Shown here: in pieces, positions 41,877 through 53,718 of the stretch
How positions within the stretch are numbered: position 1 is the first letter of the stretch
How the letters are laid out: each line of letters opens with the position of its first letter
Assembly (NCBI RefSeq): GCF_022627325.1
Contig: NZ_JAETZZ010000004.1
Span: 124,001 to 188,000 of the forward strand
Reading direction: 5' to 3'
DNA: 64,000 nt
Source: Pseudomonas putida
GTDB taxonomy: Bacteria; Pseudomonadota; Gammaproteobacteria; Pseudomonadales; Pseudomonadaceae
The notes under the pieces: model-generated
What the model saw: only the letters and a program-made list of their open reading frames with translations
Database searches by the model: none
What the model was told of the DNA's origin: nothing
Program-made: the position numbers and the translations under genes

Positions 41877-42305
41877 TCAAAGTCGCTGTAAGCGGTGGTC
41901 TTGCAGAGCATAGCCCTGTTCGCGGTAGAAACGGAATCGTTCGCGGGCCGATTGGCGGATATCCGCTTGCTCGACGACGATTTCGGCAACCCGCTCGAAT
42001 TGCCCGACAAAGCCGGGCACAGCAGCGCCCAGGTTTATCAGCAGATCCCGGTGCTCGCCGGCGTTGTCGGCCAAACCCAAGGCCACGGTGGCGTCAGCGT
42101 GGGCCTCTGCCAGGTCGTGGGGTACGAACGCTTCGCCTTTGAACTGCCACAGGCGTTGGTCCAGCTCGCTGCGCTGTTCGGCATCCTGGCAATGCAGGTA
42201 GACCCGGTGCCCGAGGCGCCATGCCTTCTCGCACAGCTTGCAGGCGAAATCCAGCCGTGCCGACAGCGAGTCGGTGGGCAGGATGTAGAAATCGACTTTA
42301 CTCAT
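41877..42305 (-). CDS. holC: DNA polymerase III subunit chi
   Basis: The chi subunit joins the clamp loader (through psi) to single-strand-binding protein. The 142-residue protein begins MSKVDFYILPTDSLSARLDFACKL and has the family's FKGEAFVPHDL and INLGAAVPGFVGQFERVAEIV. The gene order pepA–holC–valS is conserved in gamma-proteobacteria. Confidence 0.94.
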   Translation of the reverse strand: MSKVDFYILPTDSLSARLDFACKLCEKAWRLGHRVYLHCQDAEQRSELDQRLWQFKGEAFVPHDLAEAHADATVALGLADNAGEHRDLLINLGAAVPGFVGQFERVAEIVVEQADIRQSARERFRFYREQGYALQDHRLQRL

Positions 42306-42356
42306 GGTTCGCTCCGTCGGCCGGTGACGCCTTGGGGCATCACCGGCCTCACGGCA

Positions 42357-44018
<1,662 letters not shown>

Positions 44019-44139
44019 TCAATCACAGGATAATGCGCGCACTTTACAAGGAGGTTCGCCCCTGGCGAACCGGCATTGGTCTTGGCTGTCGTAAGCCTTT
44101 GTTTGGCAGTCCGCCCCTGACAACCCAGGAGTGTCTGGT

Positions 44140-45255
44140 TTGATCGTCTTTCGTTATCTCTCCCGCGAGGTCCTGGTGACCTTGAGCGCCGTCAGCGCAG
44201 TGCTGCTGGTGATCATCATGAGCGGGCGTTTCATCAAGTACCTGGCCCAGGCGGCCCAGGGCGTGCTCGACCCGAGCGTGCTGTTCCTGATCATGGGCTT
44301 CCGCCTGCCCGGTTTCTTGCAACTGATCCTGCCATTGGGGCTGTTCCTCGGCATCCTACTGGCCTATGGCCGGCTGTATCTGGAAAGCGAGATGACCGTG
44401 CTGTCGGCCACTGGCATGAGCCAGCAACGCCTGCTCGGCCTTACCCTGGCACCCGCGGCGCTGGTCGCCTTGGTAGTCGCCTGGCTGAGCCTGAGCCTGG
44501 CGCCACTGGGCGTTGCCCAGGTGCAGCAGATCATCGGCGAGCAGGATGCCCTGACCGAATTCGATACCTTGGTGCCGGGCCGCTTCCAGACCCTGCGCGA
44601 CGGTTCGCGGGTGACCTACACCGAGCAGTTGACCGATGATCGCAGCAACCTCACCGGTGTGTTCATCTCCGAGAAGCGCTTCAGCCAGGACAAGACCAAG
44701 GACCGTGCACCGTCGGTGCTGGTAGCCGAGAAGGGCCACCAGGAAGTACAGGCCGACGGCAATCGCTATCTGGTGCTGCAGAATGGCTACCGCTATGACG
44801 GCAACCCTGGCCAGGCCAATTACCGGGCGATCAAGTACGACACCTATGGCGTGCTGTTGCCCAAGCCTGAAGTCAGCGAGGAAGTGACCGAGCGTGAAGC
44901 CATTCCGACCTCCCAACTGATCGGCAGTGCCGGGCTGCGGGAACGTGCCGAGCTGCAATGGCGCATCTCGTTGCCGATCCTGGTATTCATCGTGACCCTG
45001 CTGGCAGTGCCGCTGTCCCGGGTCAATCCACGCCAGGGCCGCTTCCTCAAGCTGCTGCCGGCGATCCTTCTGTACATGGCCTACCTGACGATGCTGATTT
45101 CCGTACGTGGCGCTCTGGAGAAAGGCAAGCTGCCGATCGCCCTGGGCATGTGGTGGGTGCATGCCCTGTTCCTGCTCATCGGTCTGGGGCTGATGTACTG
45201 GGAGCCGCTGCGCCTCAAGCGTGCCGCCCGTCGTGCGGAGGTGGCGCATGGTTAA
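44140..45255 (+). CDS. lptF: LPS export permease LptF
   Basis: LptF is one of two half-permeases of LptB2FG. The 371-residue protein has three membrane segments at each end and a central periplasmic jellyroll. The TTG at 44140 is chosen as start: AGGAG (44127–44131) lies 8 nt upstream and the protein then begins MIVFRYLSREVLVTLSAVSAV as in relatives. GTG 44131 overlaps the ribosome-binding site itself. Its stop overlaps lptG by 8 bp. Confidence 0.95.
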   Translation: MIVFRYLSREVLVTLSAVSAVLLVIIMSGRFIKYLAQAAQGVLDPSVLFLIMGFRLPGFLQLILPLGLFLGILLAYGRLYLESEMTVLSATGMSQQRLLGLTLAPAALVALVVAWLSLSLAPLGVAQVQQIIGEQDALTEFDTLVPGRFQTLRDGSRVTYTEQLTDDRSNLTGVFISEKRFSQDKTKDRAPSVLVAEKGHQEVQADGNRYLVLQNGYRYDGNPGQANYRAIKYDTYGVLLPKPEVSEEVTEREAIPTSQLIGSAGLRERAELQWRISLPILVFIVTLLAVPLSRVNPRQGRFLKLLPAILLYMAYLTMLISVRGALEKGKLPIALGMWWVHALFLLIGLGLMYWEPLRLKRAARRAEVAHG

Positions 45256-46309
45256 GCTCGACCGCTACATCGGCCAGAGCGTGTTGCTGGCCATCCTGGC
45301 TGTGCTGGGCATCATTCTGGGCCTGGCTTCGTTGTTCGCATTCATCGATGAGATGAGCGACCTGAGCGATACCTATACCGTCATGGATGCGGGCTGGTTC
45401 ACACTGCTCACGGCGCCCCGCCGGCTGTATGACATGTTGCCGATGGCGGCATTGATCGGCTGCCTGATCGGCCTGGGCAGCCTGGCCAGCAGCAGCGAAC
45501 TGACCATCATGCGTGCCGCCGGGGTTTCCATCGGGCGTATCGTATGGGCGGTGATGAAGCCCATGCTGGTGCTGATGCTGGTCGGCCTGCTGATTGGTGA
45601 GTACGTGGCGCCGATCAGCGAGAACAAGGCCCAGGCCGACCGTTCCCTGGCCCAGGGCGGCGGTGAGGCGCAGAGCTCCAAGCGTGGTATGTGGCACCGT
45701 CAGGGTGATGAGTTCGTGCATATCAACTCGGTGCAGCCCAATGGCCTGCTGCTGGGCGTGACCCGCTACCGCTTCGACGAAGCGCGCAAGATCGTCACCT
45801 CGAGTTTCGCGCGCCGGGCACGTTACGAGAGCGATCATTGGGTACTCAGCGATGTCAGCACCACCTACTTCCGTGGCGATCACACCGAAGTGGTGAAGAG
45901 CCCGGAAGAACGCTGGGATGTCTCAGTGACCCCACAGTTGCTCAATACTGTGGTGCTGGCCCCGGAGTCGCTGTCGATCACCGGGCTTTGGGATTACATC
46001 CACTACCTGTCCGAGCAAGGCCTGAACAATGCCCGTTACTGGCTGGCGTTCTGGACCAAGGTGCTGCAGCCGGCGGTGACAGCGGCGTTGGTGTTGATGG
46101 CGATTTCGTTCATCTTCGGGCCGCTGCGTTCGGTGACCCTCGGCCAACGCGTGTTCACTGGCGTACTGGTGGGGTTCGTGTTCCGCATTGCCGGCGACCT
46201 GCTTGGCCCTTCGAGCCAGGTGTTCGGCTTCCCGCCGCTGTTGGCGGTGGTGATCCCGGCCGGTGTGTGTGCGCTGGCCGGCGTATGGTTGCTGCGCCGG
46301 GCGGGATGA
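45248..46309 (+). CDS. lptG: LPS export permease LptG
   Basis: LptG is the second half-permease of the LPS exporter. The 353-residue protein starts MVKLDRYIGQSVLLAILAVLGI and has six predicted membrane segments around a periplasmic domain. ATG 45248 is inside the end of lptF. With lptA, lptB and lptC at 21–23 kb, every inner-membrane and bridge component of LPS export is present in the window. Confidence 0.96.
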   Translation: MVKLDRYIGQSVLLAILAVLGIILGLASLFAFIDEMSDLSDTYTVMDAGWFTLLTAPRRLYDMLPMAALIGCLIGLGSLASSSELTIMRAAGVSIGRIVWAVMKPMLVLMLVGLLIGEYVAPISENKAQADRSLAQGGGEAQSSKRGMWHRQGDEFVHINSVQPNGLLLGVTRYRFDEARKIVTSSFARRARYESDHWVLSDVSTTYFRGDHTEVVKSPEERWDVSVTPQLLNTVVLAPESLSITGLWDYIHYLSEQGLNNARYWLAFWTKVLQPAVTAALVLMAISFIFGPLRSVTLGQRVFTGVLVGFVFRIAGDLLGPSSQVFGFPPLLAVVIPAGVCALAGVWLLRRAG

Positions 46310-46381
46310 TGGCCTGGTGAGGTGAGAAAGCCGACCTTGAGGTTGATGCCGGTCAGGTAGCGTTAGCAGGGCTGCTATGCA

Positions 46382-46471
46382 GCCCATCGCCGGCAAGCCG
46401 GCTCCCACCGGTACAGCGCAGCCCTCAAGCGATGCGCGGTACTTGTGGGAGCCGGCTTGCCGGCGATGGGC
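46382..46471. repeat. REP palindrome pair between lptG and the RDD gene
   Basis: GCCCATCGCCGGCAAGCCGG and CCGGCTTGCCGGCGATGGGC face each other across about 50 nt in a convergent intergenic space. This is a typical location for REP pairs, which may act as mRNA 3' stabilisers. Confidence 0.9.
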
Positions 46472-46500
46472 CGCAAAGCGGTCCCCTAATTGCTTGGCTG

Positions 46501-46989
46501 TCATTTCGTCTGTTTTGGCACCCGCACCAACTCGGTTTGCGAGTAAATGTCATGCCAGCCGCGCTTTCGCTTGTCGATCAGCGACCAGAGAAACCCCAGC
46601 CCCAGGCACAGCCATGAGGCGATCGACACGATAAAGCGCAGCAGCGCCTGCCACAGGCTGATTGCGCTGCCGTCAGGGTTTTGCACGCGCACGCCCCATA
46701 CCTGCATGCCCAGAGTCTGCCCGCCGTGGGTCCAGAACTTGGCAAAGAAACCGAACAGCGCAAACAGCAGGAACGTCGACAGCAGCGGGTCGCCGTCCAG
46801 GGCACCAGCCTCGGTCAGTTCGCGCATGCGCGCCTCGCCGATGATCGCCATCTGGATCATCTTGTAGGCCCCTGCGGTGACGATCAGCAGGGCCGTACAC
46901 AGCAGGAAATCGTAGAACATCGCCGCCAGGCGCCGGCCCAGGCCGACCGGCGGGAAATCACCTTGGGGTGAAAGCAGAGGCTTGGGCAT
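46501..46989 (-). CDS. RDD family membrane protein
   Basis: This 162-residue membrane protein has the RDD pattern: GLGRRLAAMFYDFLLCTALLIVTAGAYKM (Arg and Asp in the first helix), a second helix LSTFLLFALFGFFAKFW, and a third after LRFIVSIASWLCLGLGFLWSLID. The function of the family is unclear; some members relate to ion homeostasis. It stands alone between lptG and the cold-shock gene. Confidence 0.88.
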   Translation of the reverse strand: MPKPLLSPQGDFPPVGLGRRLAAMFYDFLLCTALLIVTAGAYKMIQMAIIGEARMRELTEAGALDGDPLLSTFLLFALFGFFAKFWTHGGQTLGMQVWGVRVQNPDGSAISLWQALLRFIVSIASWLCLGLGFLWSLIDKRKRGWHDIYSQTELVRVPKQTK

Positions 46990-47029
46990 GCAGGACAGCT
47001 CCGGAGGGGGAAGCCGTCATTCTACGGGC

Positions 47030-47060
47030 AAAAAAAAGCCCCTGCACAGGGCAGGGGCTT
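47030..47060 (-). terminator. Terminator of the cold-shock gene
   Basis: GCAGGGGC and GCCCCTGC form an 8-bp stem around a 5-nt loop, followed on the minus strand by seven or more U's. It ends the csp transcript. Confidence 0.88.
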
Positions 47061-47080
47061 TCTTCGAAGTCGCGACCGGC

Positions 47081-47293
47081 TTAGCCGAGGACTTGAACCT
47101 TGTCAGCCTGCAGGCCTTTTTGGCCCTGAACTGCTTCGAAGGTGACCTTCTGGCCTTCTTTCAGGCTCTTGAAGCCGTTGCCCTCGATGGCACGGAAGTG
47201 CACGAACAGATCAGCACCGCTTTCTGGGGTGATGAAGCCGTAACCTTTCTCGTCATTGAACCACTTGACGGTACCGTTCTGACGCTCAGCCAT
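47081..47293 (-). CDS. Cold-shock domain protein (CspA family)
   Basis: This 70-residue single cold-shock domain binds single-stranded nucleic acid. It has RNP1 (KGYGFITP) and RNP2 (DLFVHF) and begins [17 protein letters not shown]. Several paralogues are usual in Pseudomonas, so the exact csp number is not assigned. A 190-bp leader region and a strong terminator frame it as a single-gene unit; long leaders are typical of RNA-regulated csp genes. Confidence 0.93.
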   Translation of the reverse strand: MAERQNGTVKWFNDEKGYGFITPESGADLFVHFRAIEGNGFKSLKEGQKVTFEAVQGQKGLQADKVQVLG

Positions 47294-47487
47294 TGTCTTA
47301 TTTCCTATGAAGCTTAAATTTGAATGACAGTTACTTTCACGTTATCGAAAGTGAAAGAGTACTGGGCTGGGTTGCAGGAAAGTAAGTCACGTCGAACGGG
47401 TTGTAGCAGATTGCGGCTACTGGCCCAGGTCACGAACTGTTGCGACCCATGCAAACACAGTGCATTGACTCTACGCCAACTCCCAAG
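47294..47487 (-). promoter_or_regulatory. Upstream/leader region of the cold-shock gene
   Basis: About 190 bp with no gene lie between the csp start and the gcvT terminator. It contains the csp promoter and probably a structured 5' leader. AGGAA lies 8 nt before the ATG. No cold-box consensus was identified with certainty. Confidence 0.4.
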
Positions 47488-47529
47488 AAAAAAACAAGCC
47501 CTTGATCAGCTGGAAAATCGGGCTTTTTT
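47488..47529. terminator. Bidirectional terminator after gcvT
   Basis: AAGCCC at 47496–47501 pairs with GGGCTT at 47520–47525, with T's on the plus side and a run of A's (T's on the minus strand) on the other. It lies about 120 nt past the gcvT stop and is the likely end of the gcv operon. Confidence 0.7.
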
Positions 47530-47648
47530 CGATAACTGGAAAATTCGTCGCAAACGGCATGACGCCTGGCCTGGCGCCATGTTCATAAGTTATGGAGCAG
47601 GTTCGAAAACGAATAAGTCGACCTGCCCGCAAACCTCATGTACCGCGT

Positions 47649-48770
47649 TCAACCGCGATAGTAACGTTGCGCCACAAAAGGCGTTTTGCTGACTTTCAGG
47701 GCAACCTTCTTGCCGCGCACCAAGGCAAACAGTGGCGTGTCCAGCGCACCATGTTCGATATCGACATAACCCATGGCCACCGGCGCGCCAAGTGTCGGGC
47801 CGAAGCCGCCACTGCTGACGTTGCCCACAGGCTTGTCAGCGGCATCGACAATCTCTGCGCCTTCGCGCACAGGTGTACGTTCCTGTGGCAGCAGGCCCAC
47901 ACGCTTGCGGGCCACGCCTGCTTGCTGCTGGGCAAAGATCACCTCGGCGCCGGGGAAGCCGCCGGCACGCGCCCCTTCGGCACGGCGAACCTTGGACATG
48001 GCCCAGAGCAGGCTGGCCTCGACCGGCGTGGTGGTGGTATCCATGTCGTGGCCATACAGGCACAGGCCAGCTTCCAGGCGCAGAGAGTCGCGCGCGCCCA
48101 AGCCGATCGGCTGCACCTGCGGATCGGCCAGCAGGTGGCGGGCCAGGGCTTCGGCGGCCTTGGCCGGCACCGAAATCTCATACCCGTCTTCGCCGGTGTA
48201 GCCAGAGCGGCTGACGTAGCAGTCTTCGCCCAGCAGGGTGACGGGGCGTACCTGCATAAAGGTCATGCCGGCTACTTCCGGGGCCAGGCGCGCGAGCACG
48301 GTGACTGCGGCCGGGCCTTGCAGGGCGAGCAGGGCACGCTCCTCGAACAGTGGCTGAATCTGGCAACGGTCACCGATATGCTGCTGCAGGTGGGCCAGGT
48401 CCTGCGCCTTGCAGGCGGCATTGACCACCAGGAACAGCGTGTCGTCGCCCAGGTTGGCAACCATCAGGTCGTCGAGGATGCCACCTTGCTCGTTGGTGAG
48501 CATCGCATAGCGCTGCATGCCCACCGGCAGGTCGATGATATCCACTGGCACCAGGCTTTCCAGGGCCTGGGCGGCATCCTTGCCGCGCAGCATGATCTGG
48601 CCCATGTGCGAGACATCGAACAGCCCGGCCTGCTCACGGGTGTGCAGGTGCTCCTTGAGTACGCCCAGCGGGTACTGCACCGGCATGTCGAAGCCGGCGA
48701 ATGGCACCATGCGCGCGCCCAGTTCCAGGTGCAGGGCGTGCAGCGGGGTCTTGTGCAGTGTTTCGGACAT
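47649..48770 (-). CDS. gcvT: Glycine cleavage system T protein (aminomethyltransferase)
   Basis: The T protein transfers the methylene group from the lipoyl arm of GcvH to tetrahydrofolate and releases ammonia. The 373-residue protein begins [34 protein letters not shown] and has the family segments [10 protein letters not shown] and [10 protein letters not shown]. It is the last gene of gcvH–gcvP–sdaA–gcvT, 28 bp after sdaA. The arrangement with sdaA corresponds to the catabolic gcv2-type operon of P. aeruginosa. Confidence 0.96.
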   Translation of the reverse strand: MSETLHKTPLHALHLELGARMVPFAGFDMPVQYPLGVLKEHLHTREQAGLFDVSHMGQIMLRGKDAAQALESLVPVDIIDLPVGMQRYAMLTNEQGGILDDLMVANLGDDTLFLVVNAACKAQDLAHLQQHIGDRCQIQPLFEERALLALQGPAAVTVLARLAPEVAGMTFMQVRPVTLLGEDCYVSRSGYTGEDGYEISVPAKAAEALARHLLADPQVQPIGLGARDSLRLEAGLCLYGHDMDTTTTPVEASLLWAMSKVRRAEGARAGGFPGAEVIFAQQQAGVARKRVGLLPQERTPVREGAEIVDAADKPVGNVSSGGFGPTLGAPVAMGYVDIEHGALDTPLFALVRGKKVALKVSKTPFVAQRYYRG

Positions 48771-48798
48771 CGGTGACTCCTTGGGTTTTGTTGTCGGG

Positions 48799-50175
48799 TC
48801 AACATTCGATGATGTTGACGGCCAGACCGCCGCGGGCGGTCTCCTTGTATTTGCTTTTCATGTCGGCGCCGGTCTGGCGCATGGTACGGATGACCTTGTC
48901 GAGCGAGACGTAGTGCTGCCCGTCGCCACGCAGGGCCATGCGCACCGCATTGATGGCCTTGACCGAGCCCATGGCGTTGCGCTCGATACAGGGCACCTGT
49001 ACCAGCCCACCGATCGGGTCGCAGGTCAGGCCCAGGTTGTGCTCCATTCCGATCTCGGCGGCGTTTTCCACCTGTTGCACGCTACCGCCCATCACCTCGC
49101 ACAAGGCGCCGGCTGCCATCGAGCAGGCCACGCCGACTTCGCCCTGGCAGCCGACCTCGGCCCCGGAGATCGAGGCGTTTTCCTTGTACAGGATGCCGAT
49201 GGCCGCGGCAGTCAGTAGAAAACGCACCACGCCGTCTTCACTGGCGCCGGGGACGAAGCGCATGTAGTAGTGCAGTACCGCCGGTACGATGCCCGCTGCA
49301 CCGTTGGTCGGGGCAGTGACCACGCGCCCGCCGTAGGCGTTTTCCTCGTTGACCGCCAAGGCATAGAGGTTGACCCAGTCAAGTACCGACAACGCATCGC
49401 GAAGGTTGGCTTCCGGGTGCTGGCTGAGTTGGCGGTACAGTGCTGGTGCCCGGCGTTTGACCTTGAGCCCGCCCGGCAGGATGCCCTCGTGCCGGTAGCC
49501 GGCGGCGACGCAATCCTGCATCACCTGCCAGATCCGCAGCAGACCTGCACGGGTTTCGGCCTCGGGGCGCCAGGCCGCCTCGTTGGCCAGCATCACCTGG
49601 CTCACCGAGAGGTGATGGGCGGTGCAGTGCCCGAGCAGTTGCTTGGCGGTCTTGAACGGGTAGGCGAGAACGGTGCTGTCTTCGACGATACGGTCCAGCC
49701 CGGCGGCCTCTTCATCGACCACGAAACCGCCGCCTACCGAGTAGTACTCCCGGCTGCGGATTTGCAGGCCGGCCGCGTCGAAGGCGCGAAAGATCATGCC
49801 GTTGGGGTGGTAGGCCAAAGGCTTGCGGATCAGCGCCAGGTGCTGTTTCTCAATGAAGGCGATGCTGTGTTCACCGAGCAGGCGCAGGTGGCCGCTTTCA
49901 CGGATTGCTTGCAGGCGGGCGGGAATGGCTTCGGTGTCGACGGTATCGGGGTGCTCGCCTTCCAGGCCAAGCAATACCGCCTTGTCGCTGCCATGGCCTT
50001 TGCCCGTGGCCCCCAACGAGCCATACAGTTCGGCCTTGACGCTGGCGGTGCTGGCCAGCAGGCCGTCGCGGCGCAAGCCTTCGGCGAACCGCGCGGCAGC
50101 GCGCATCGGGCCGACCGTGTGGGAGCTGGAGGGGCCGATGCCGATCTTGAACAGGTCGAAGACGCTCAGTGACAT
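48799..50175 (-). CDS. sdaA: L-serine dehydratase (iron-sulfur)
   Basis: SdaA deaminates serine to pyruvate. The 458-residue single-chain enzyme starts [24 protein letters not shown] and carries the 4Fe-4S cysteines in the C-terminal domain ([22 protein letters not shown] and further [15 protein letters not shown]). In the operon it completes the path glycine → serine → pyruvate. No serine hydroxymethyltransferase gene (glyA) lies in the operon here. Confidence 0.96.
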   Translation of the reverse strand: MSLSVFDLFKIGIGPSSSHTVGPMRAAARFAEGLRRDGLLASTASVKAELYGSLGATGKGHGSDKAVLLGLEGEHPDTVDTEAIPARLQAIRESGHLRLLGEHSIAFIEKQHLALIRKPLAYHPNGMIFRAFDAAGLQIRSREYYSVGGGFVVDEEAAGLDRIVEDSTVLAYPFKTAKQLLGHCTAHHLSVSQVMLANEAAWRPEAETRAGLLRIWQVMQDCVAAGYRHEGILPGGLKVKRRAPALYRQLSQHPEANLRDALSVLDWVNLYALAVNEENAYGGRVVTAPTNGAAGIVPAVLHYYMRFVPGASEDGVVRFLLTAAAIGILYKENASISGAEVGCQGEVGVACSMAAGALCEVMGGSVQQVENAAEIGMEHNLGLTCDPIGGLVQVPCIERNAMGSVKAINAVRMALRGDGQHYVSLDKVIRTMRQTGADMKSKYKETARGGLAVNIIEC

Positions 50176-50210
50176 GGTGCTTGCTCCAGAGGTATCCGGT
50201 TATCCCATTG

Positions 50211-50316
50211 GGGCTGCTGCGCAGCCCATCGCCGGCAAGCCAGCTGCCACAGGTGCTGCAACCTGCCGCGTGACCTGTGGGAGCCGGCTTGCCGGCGATG
50301 GGCCGCGCAGCGGCCC
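50211..50316. repeat. REP palindrome pair inside the gcv operon
   Basis: Arms GCCCATCGCCGGCAAGC (50224–50240) and GCTTGCCGGCGATGGGC (50287–50303) are perfect 17-bp inverted copies. The pair occupies the 148-bp spacer between gcvP and sdaA, so it is transcribed within the operon and may lower downstream expression or stabilise the gcvHP message. Confidence 0.9.
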
Positions 50317-50323
50317 CACGCGG

Positions 50324-53179
50324 TCAGGCGTCCTGGTAGCTCTCGATCGACGGGCAGGCGCACACCAGGTTGCGGTCGCCGAACACATTGTCGACCCGGC
50401 CCACAGGCGGCCAGTACTTGCCTTCCACCAGGCTTGGCAGCGGGTACACCGCCTGTTCGCGGCTGTAGCCGTGGCCCCACTCGCCAGCCAGCTCGGCAGC
50501 GGTGTGCGGCGCGTTCTTCAGCGGGTTGTCATCCTTGTCCAGGCTACCGTTCTCCACCGCGCGAATCTCTTCGCGGATCTGGATCATCGCATCGCAGAAG
50601 CGATCCAGTTCTTCCTTGGCCTCGCTTTCGGTCGGCTCAATCATCAGCGTGCCGGCCACCGGGAAGGACATGGTCGGGGCATGGAAACCGAAGTCGATCA
50701 GGCGCTTGGCCACGTCGTCGACGCTGATGCCGCTGGTGTCCTTGAGCGGGCGCAGGTCGAGGATGCACTCGTGGGCGACCAGGCCATTGCCGCCGGTGTA
50801 CAGAACAGGATAGTGCTCTTCCAGGCGGCGGGCGATGTAGTTGGCATTGAGGATCGCCATCTGCGAGGCACGCTTGAGGCCGGCACCGCCCATCATGCGG
50901 ATGTACATCCAGGTGATCGGCAGAATGCTGGCGCTGCCGAACGGTGCGGCGCATACCGCGCCGTCACGGTTGTCCAGTTGCGCGTGGCCGGGCATGAACG
51001 GCGCCAGGTGCGACTTGACGCCGATCGGGCCGACGCCTGGGCCACCACCGCCGTGCGGAATGCAGAAGGTCTTGTGCAGGTTCAGGTGCGAGACGTCGCC
51101 GCCGAACTTGCCCGGTGCGCACAGGCCCACCATGGCGTTCATGTTGGCGCCGTCGATGTACACCTGGCCGCCGTTGTCGTGAATGATCGCGCAGATCTCG
51201 CCGATCGCTTCTTCGAACACGCCGTGGGTCGACGGGTAGGTGATCATGATCGCGGCAAGGCGCTCGCGGTGCTCGATCGCCTTGGCGCGCAGGTCCTCGA
51301 CATCGACGTTGCCACGCGCGTCACACGCGGTGACCACGACGCGCATACCGGCCATGTGTGCGGTTGCCGGGTTGGTGCCATGAGCCGAGGACGGGATCAG
51401 GCAGATGTCGCGATGGCTTTCGCCGCGGCTGCGGTGGTAGGCACGGATGGCCAGCAGGCCCGCGTATTCACCCTGGGAGCCGGCGTTGGGTTGCAGCGAC
51501 ACGGCGTCATAGCCGGTGGCGGCGCAGAGCATGGCTTCCAGCTCGGTGGTCATCTGCAGGTAACCCTGGCTTTGCTCGGCCGGGGCGAACGGGTGCAGGT
51601 TACCGAACTCGGCCCAGGTCACCGGGATCATTTCACTGGCGGCGTTGAGCTTCATGGTGCACGAGCCCAGCGGGATCATGCTGCGGTCCAGCGCCAGGTC
51701 CTTGTCGGCCAGGCGGCGCAGGTAGCGCATCAGCTCGGTTTCGCTGTGGTAGCGGTTGAACACCGGGTGTTCGAGGATGGCCGACTGGCGCAGCAGGGCG
51801 GCAGGCAGACGCGAGCCGGTACTGGCGGCCAGGGCGGCGAAGTCCGGTTGGGCCTGCTGGCCACCGAACAGCTGCCACAGTGCCTCGACGTCAGCCTGGG
51901 TGCTGGTCTCGTCGAGCGACAGGCCCAGGTGGGCGGCGTCGATCTGGCGCAGGTTGATGCGCTGGGCGCGTGCCTTGTCGTGCAGGCTTGCGGTAGCGCT
52001 GCCGGTGGCCAGGGTCAGGGTGTCGAAGGCGGTCTCGCCGACCACTTGCACGCCGAGGGTTTTCAGGCCGGCAGCGAGGATCGCGGTCAGCGCATGGGTG
52101 CGTTCGGCGATGCGCTTGAGGCCCGCAGGGCCGTGGTACACGGCGAACATGCTGGCAATGTTGGCCAGCAGCACCTGGGCGGTGCAGATGTTGCTGGTGG
52201 CCTTTTCGCGGCGGATATGCTGCTCGCGGGTTTGCATGGCCAAACGCAGGGCAGTCTTGCCGAAACGGTCGATCGACACACCGACCAGGCGGCCCGGCAT
52301 GTCACGCTTGAAGGCGTCGCGGGTGGCGAAGTAAGCCGCGTGCGGGCCGCCAAAGCCCAGGGGTACGCCAAAGCGCTGGGCGCTGCCGATGGCCACGTCC
52401 GCTTCGAACTCGCCTGGTGGGGTCAGCAGCGTCAGCGCCAGCAGGTCGGCGGCCACGGCGACCAGGGCGTTGGCGGCGTGGAAGCGCTCGACGACTTCAC
52501 GGTAATCGAACACTTCGCCGTTGCTGGCCGGGTACTGCAGCAAAGCGCCGAAGAAGGCGCTGACATCGCCCAGCTCACGCTCGTCGCCCACCACGATCTC
52601 GATACCCAGCGGCTCGGCACGGGTGCGCAGCACGTCGAGGGTCTGCGGGTGGCAGTGCACGGACGCGAAGAAGGCATGGCTGGCCTTGTTCTTCGACAGG
52701 CGCTTGCAGAAGGTCATGGCTTCGGCGGCGGCGGTCGCTTCGTCGAGCAATGAGGCGTTGGCGATCGGCAGGCCGGTCAGGTCGCTGACCAGGGTCTGGA
52801 AATTGAGCAAGGCTTCCAGGCGGCCTTGGGAGATTTCTGGCTGGTAAGGCGTATAAGCGGTGTACCAGGCCGGGTTTTCCAGCAGGTTGCGCAGGATCGG
52901 CGCTGGGGTGTGGGTGTTGTAGTAGCCCTGGCCGATGTAGTTCTTGAACAGCTGGTTTTTACCGGCGATAGCTTTCAGCGCGGCGAGGGCATCGGCCTCG
53001 CTCTGGCCGTCTTCGGCGCCCAGTACACTGGTGCCCTTGATGGTGTCGGGGATGACTGCGGCGGTCATCGCCTCCAGCGAGTCGAACCCCAAGGTGGCCA
53101 GCATGGCCTGCTCGTCTGCGGCGCGCGGGCCGATGTGGCGGGCGATGAATTCGTTGGCGGTGCCGAGGTTGATGGTCAT
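50324..53179 (-). CDS. gcvP: Glycine dehydrogenase (decarboxylating), P protein
   Basis: GcvP decarboxylates glycine and passes the aminomethyl group to the lipoyl arm of GcvH. The 951-residue protein is the fused full-length type. The PLP lysine is in [17 protein letters not shown], with [15 protein letters not shown] upstream and a C-terminal [15 protein letters not shown]. It begins [27 protein letters not shown]. It starts 11 bp after the gcvH stop. Confidence 0.97.
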   Translation of the reverse strand: MTINLGTANEFIARHIGPRAADEQAMLATLGFDSLEAMTAAVIPDTIKGTSVLGAEDGQSEADALAALKAIAGKNQLFKNYIGQGYYNTHTPAPILRNLLENPAWYTAYTPYQPEISQGRLEALLNFQTLVSDLTGLPIANASLLDEATAAAEAMTFCKRLSKNKASHAFFASVHCHPQTLDVLRTRAEPLGIEIVVGDERELGDVSAFFGALLQYPASNGEVFDYREVVERFHAANALVAVAADLLALTLLTPPGEFEADVAIGSAQRFGVPLGFGGPHAAYFATRDAFKRDMPGRLVGVSIDRFGKTALRLAMQTREQHIRREKATSNICTAQVLLANIASMFAVYHGPAGLKRIAERTHALTAILAAGLKTLGVQVVGETAFDTLTLATGSATASLHDKARAQRINLRQIDAAHLGLSLDETSTQADVEALWQLFGGQQAQPDFAALAASTGSRLPAALLRQSAILEHPVFNRYHSETELMRYLRRLADKDLALDRSMIPLGSCTMKLNAASEMIPVTWAEFGNLHPFAPAEQSQGYLQMTTELEAMLCAATGYDAVSLQPNAGSQGEYAGLLAIRAYHRSRGESHRDICLIPSSAHGTNPATAHMAGMRVVVTACDARGNVDVEDLRAKAIEHRERLAAIMITYPSTHGVFEEAIGEICAIIHDNGGQVYIDGANMNAMVGLCAPGKFGGDVSHLNLHKTFCIPHGGGGPGVGPIGVKSHLAPFMPGHAQLDNRDGAVCAAPFGSASILPITWMYIRMMGGAGLKRASQMAILNANYIARRLEEHYPVLYTGGNGLVAHECILDLRPLKDTSGISVDDVAKRLIDFGFHAPTMSFPVAGTLMIEPTESEAKEELDRFCDAMIQIREEIRAVENGSLDKDDNPLKNAPHTAAELAGEWGHGYSREQAVYPLPSLVEGKYWPPVGRVDNVFGDRNLVCACPSIESYQDA

Positions 53180-53190
53180 GGTCGGGCTCC

Positions 53191-53574
53191 TCAGGCGTCG
53201 TCGTTGGCTTTGATCAGGCGGTCGTAGGCGTCCTGGTCGAGCAGGGCTCCGACTTCGCTCATGTCGGCAGGCTTGAAGCGGAAGAACCAGCCTTCGCCCA
53301 GCGGATCTTCGTTGACCAGCTCCGGGCTGTCGTTGAGCCCATCGTTGACGGCGACCACTTCACCGGCCAGTGGCATGTACACACCGCTGGCGGCCTTGAC
53401 CGACTCGACGGTGGAGGCTTCGGCACCTTTGTCGTACTGCTGCAACTCCGGCAGTTGCACGTAGACCACATCGCCGAGGGCGTTCTGGGCGTAGGCGGTG
53501 ATGCCTACGGTGACGCTACCGTCGGCTTCGACGCGCAGCCATTCGTGATCTTCAGTGAAACGCAACTCGCTCAT
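53191..53574 (-). CDS. gcvH: Glycine cleavage system H protein
   Basis: GcvH is the lipoylated carrier of the glycine cleavage complex. The 127-residue protein has its lipoyl lysine at residue 60 in [13 protein letters not shown]. It is the first gene of the operon. A -24/-12 promoter lies about 65 bp upstream of its start, and a candidate GcsR site lies further up. Confidence 0.97.
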   Translation of the reverse strand: MSELRFTEDHEWLRVEADGSVTVGITAYAQNALGDVVYVQLPELQQYDKGAEASTVESVKAASGVYMPLAGEVVAVNDGLNDSPELVNEDPLGEGWFFRFKPADMSEVGALLDQDAYDRLIKANDDA

Positions 53575-53639
53575 GGGGAATCCTCGGGAAGCAGGGCGTT
53601 GGGCGCGGTGGGTTCGCGCTCTTGGGGTTGCTTTCCCTT

Positions 53640-53655
53640 AGCAATAATGCGGCCA
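53640..53655 (-). promoter_or_regulatory. Sigma-54 (-24/-12) promoter of gcvH–gcvP–sdaA–gcvT
   Basis: Read on the minus strand, TGGCCGCATTATTGCT has the TGGC and TTGCT elements at exactly the spacing of the sigma-54 consensus TGGCACG-N4-TTGCW. It lies 66 bp upstream of gcvH. A sigma-54 promoter is expected because the regulator GcsR is a sigma-54 activator. Confidence 0.8.
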
Positions 53656-53718
53656 GCCTTAAAAAATCCTTAAAAAACAGGTAGTTATTGAAATTTCATG
53701 GTGGTTGTAAAACGTTTT

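Noticed and set aside
53575..53640. Glycine riboswitch in the gcvH leader
   Set aside because: The leader after the sigma-54 promoter would be only about 55 nt, too short for a glycine aptamer, and no paired structure of that type is visible.
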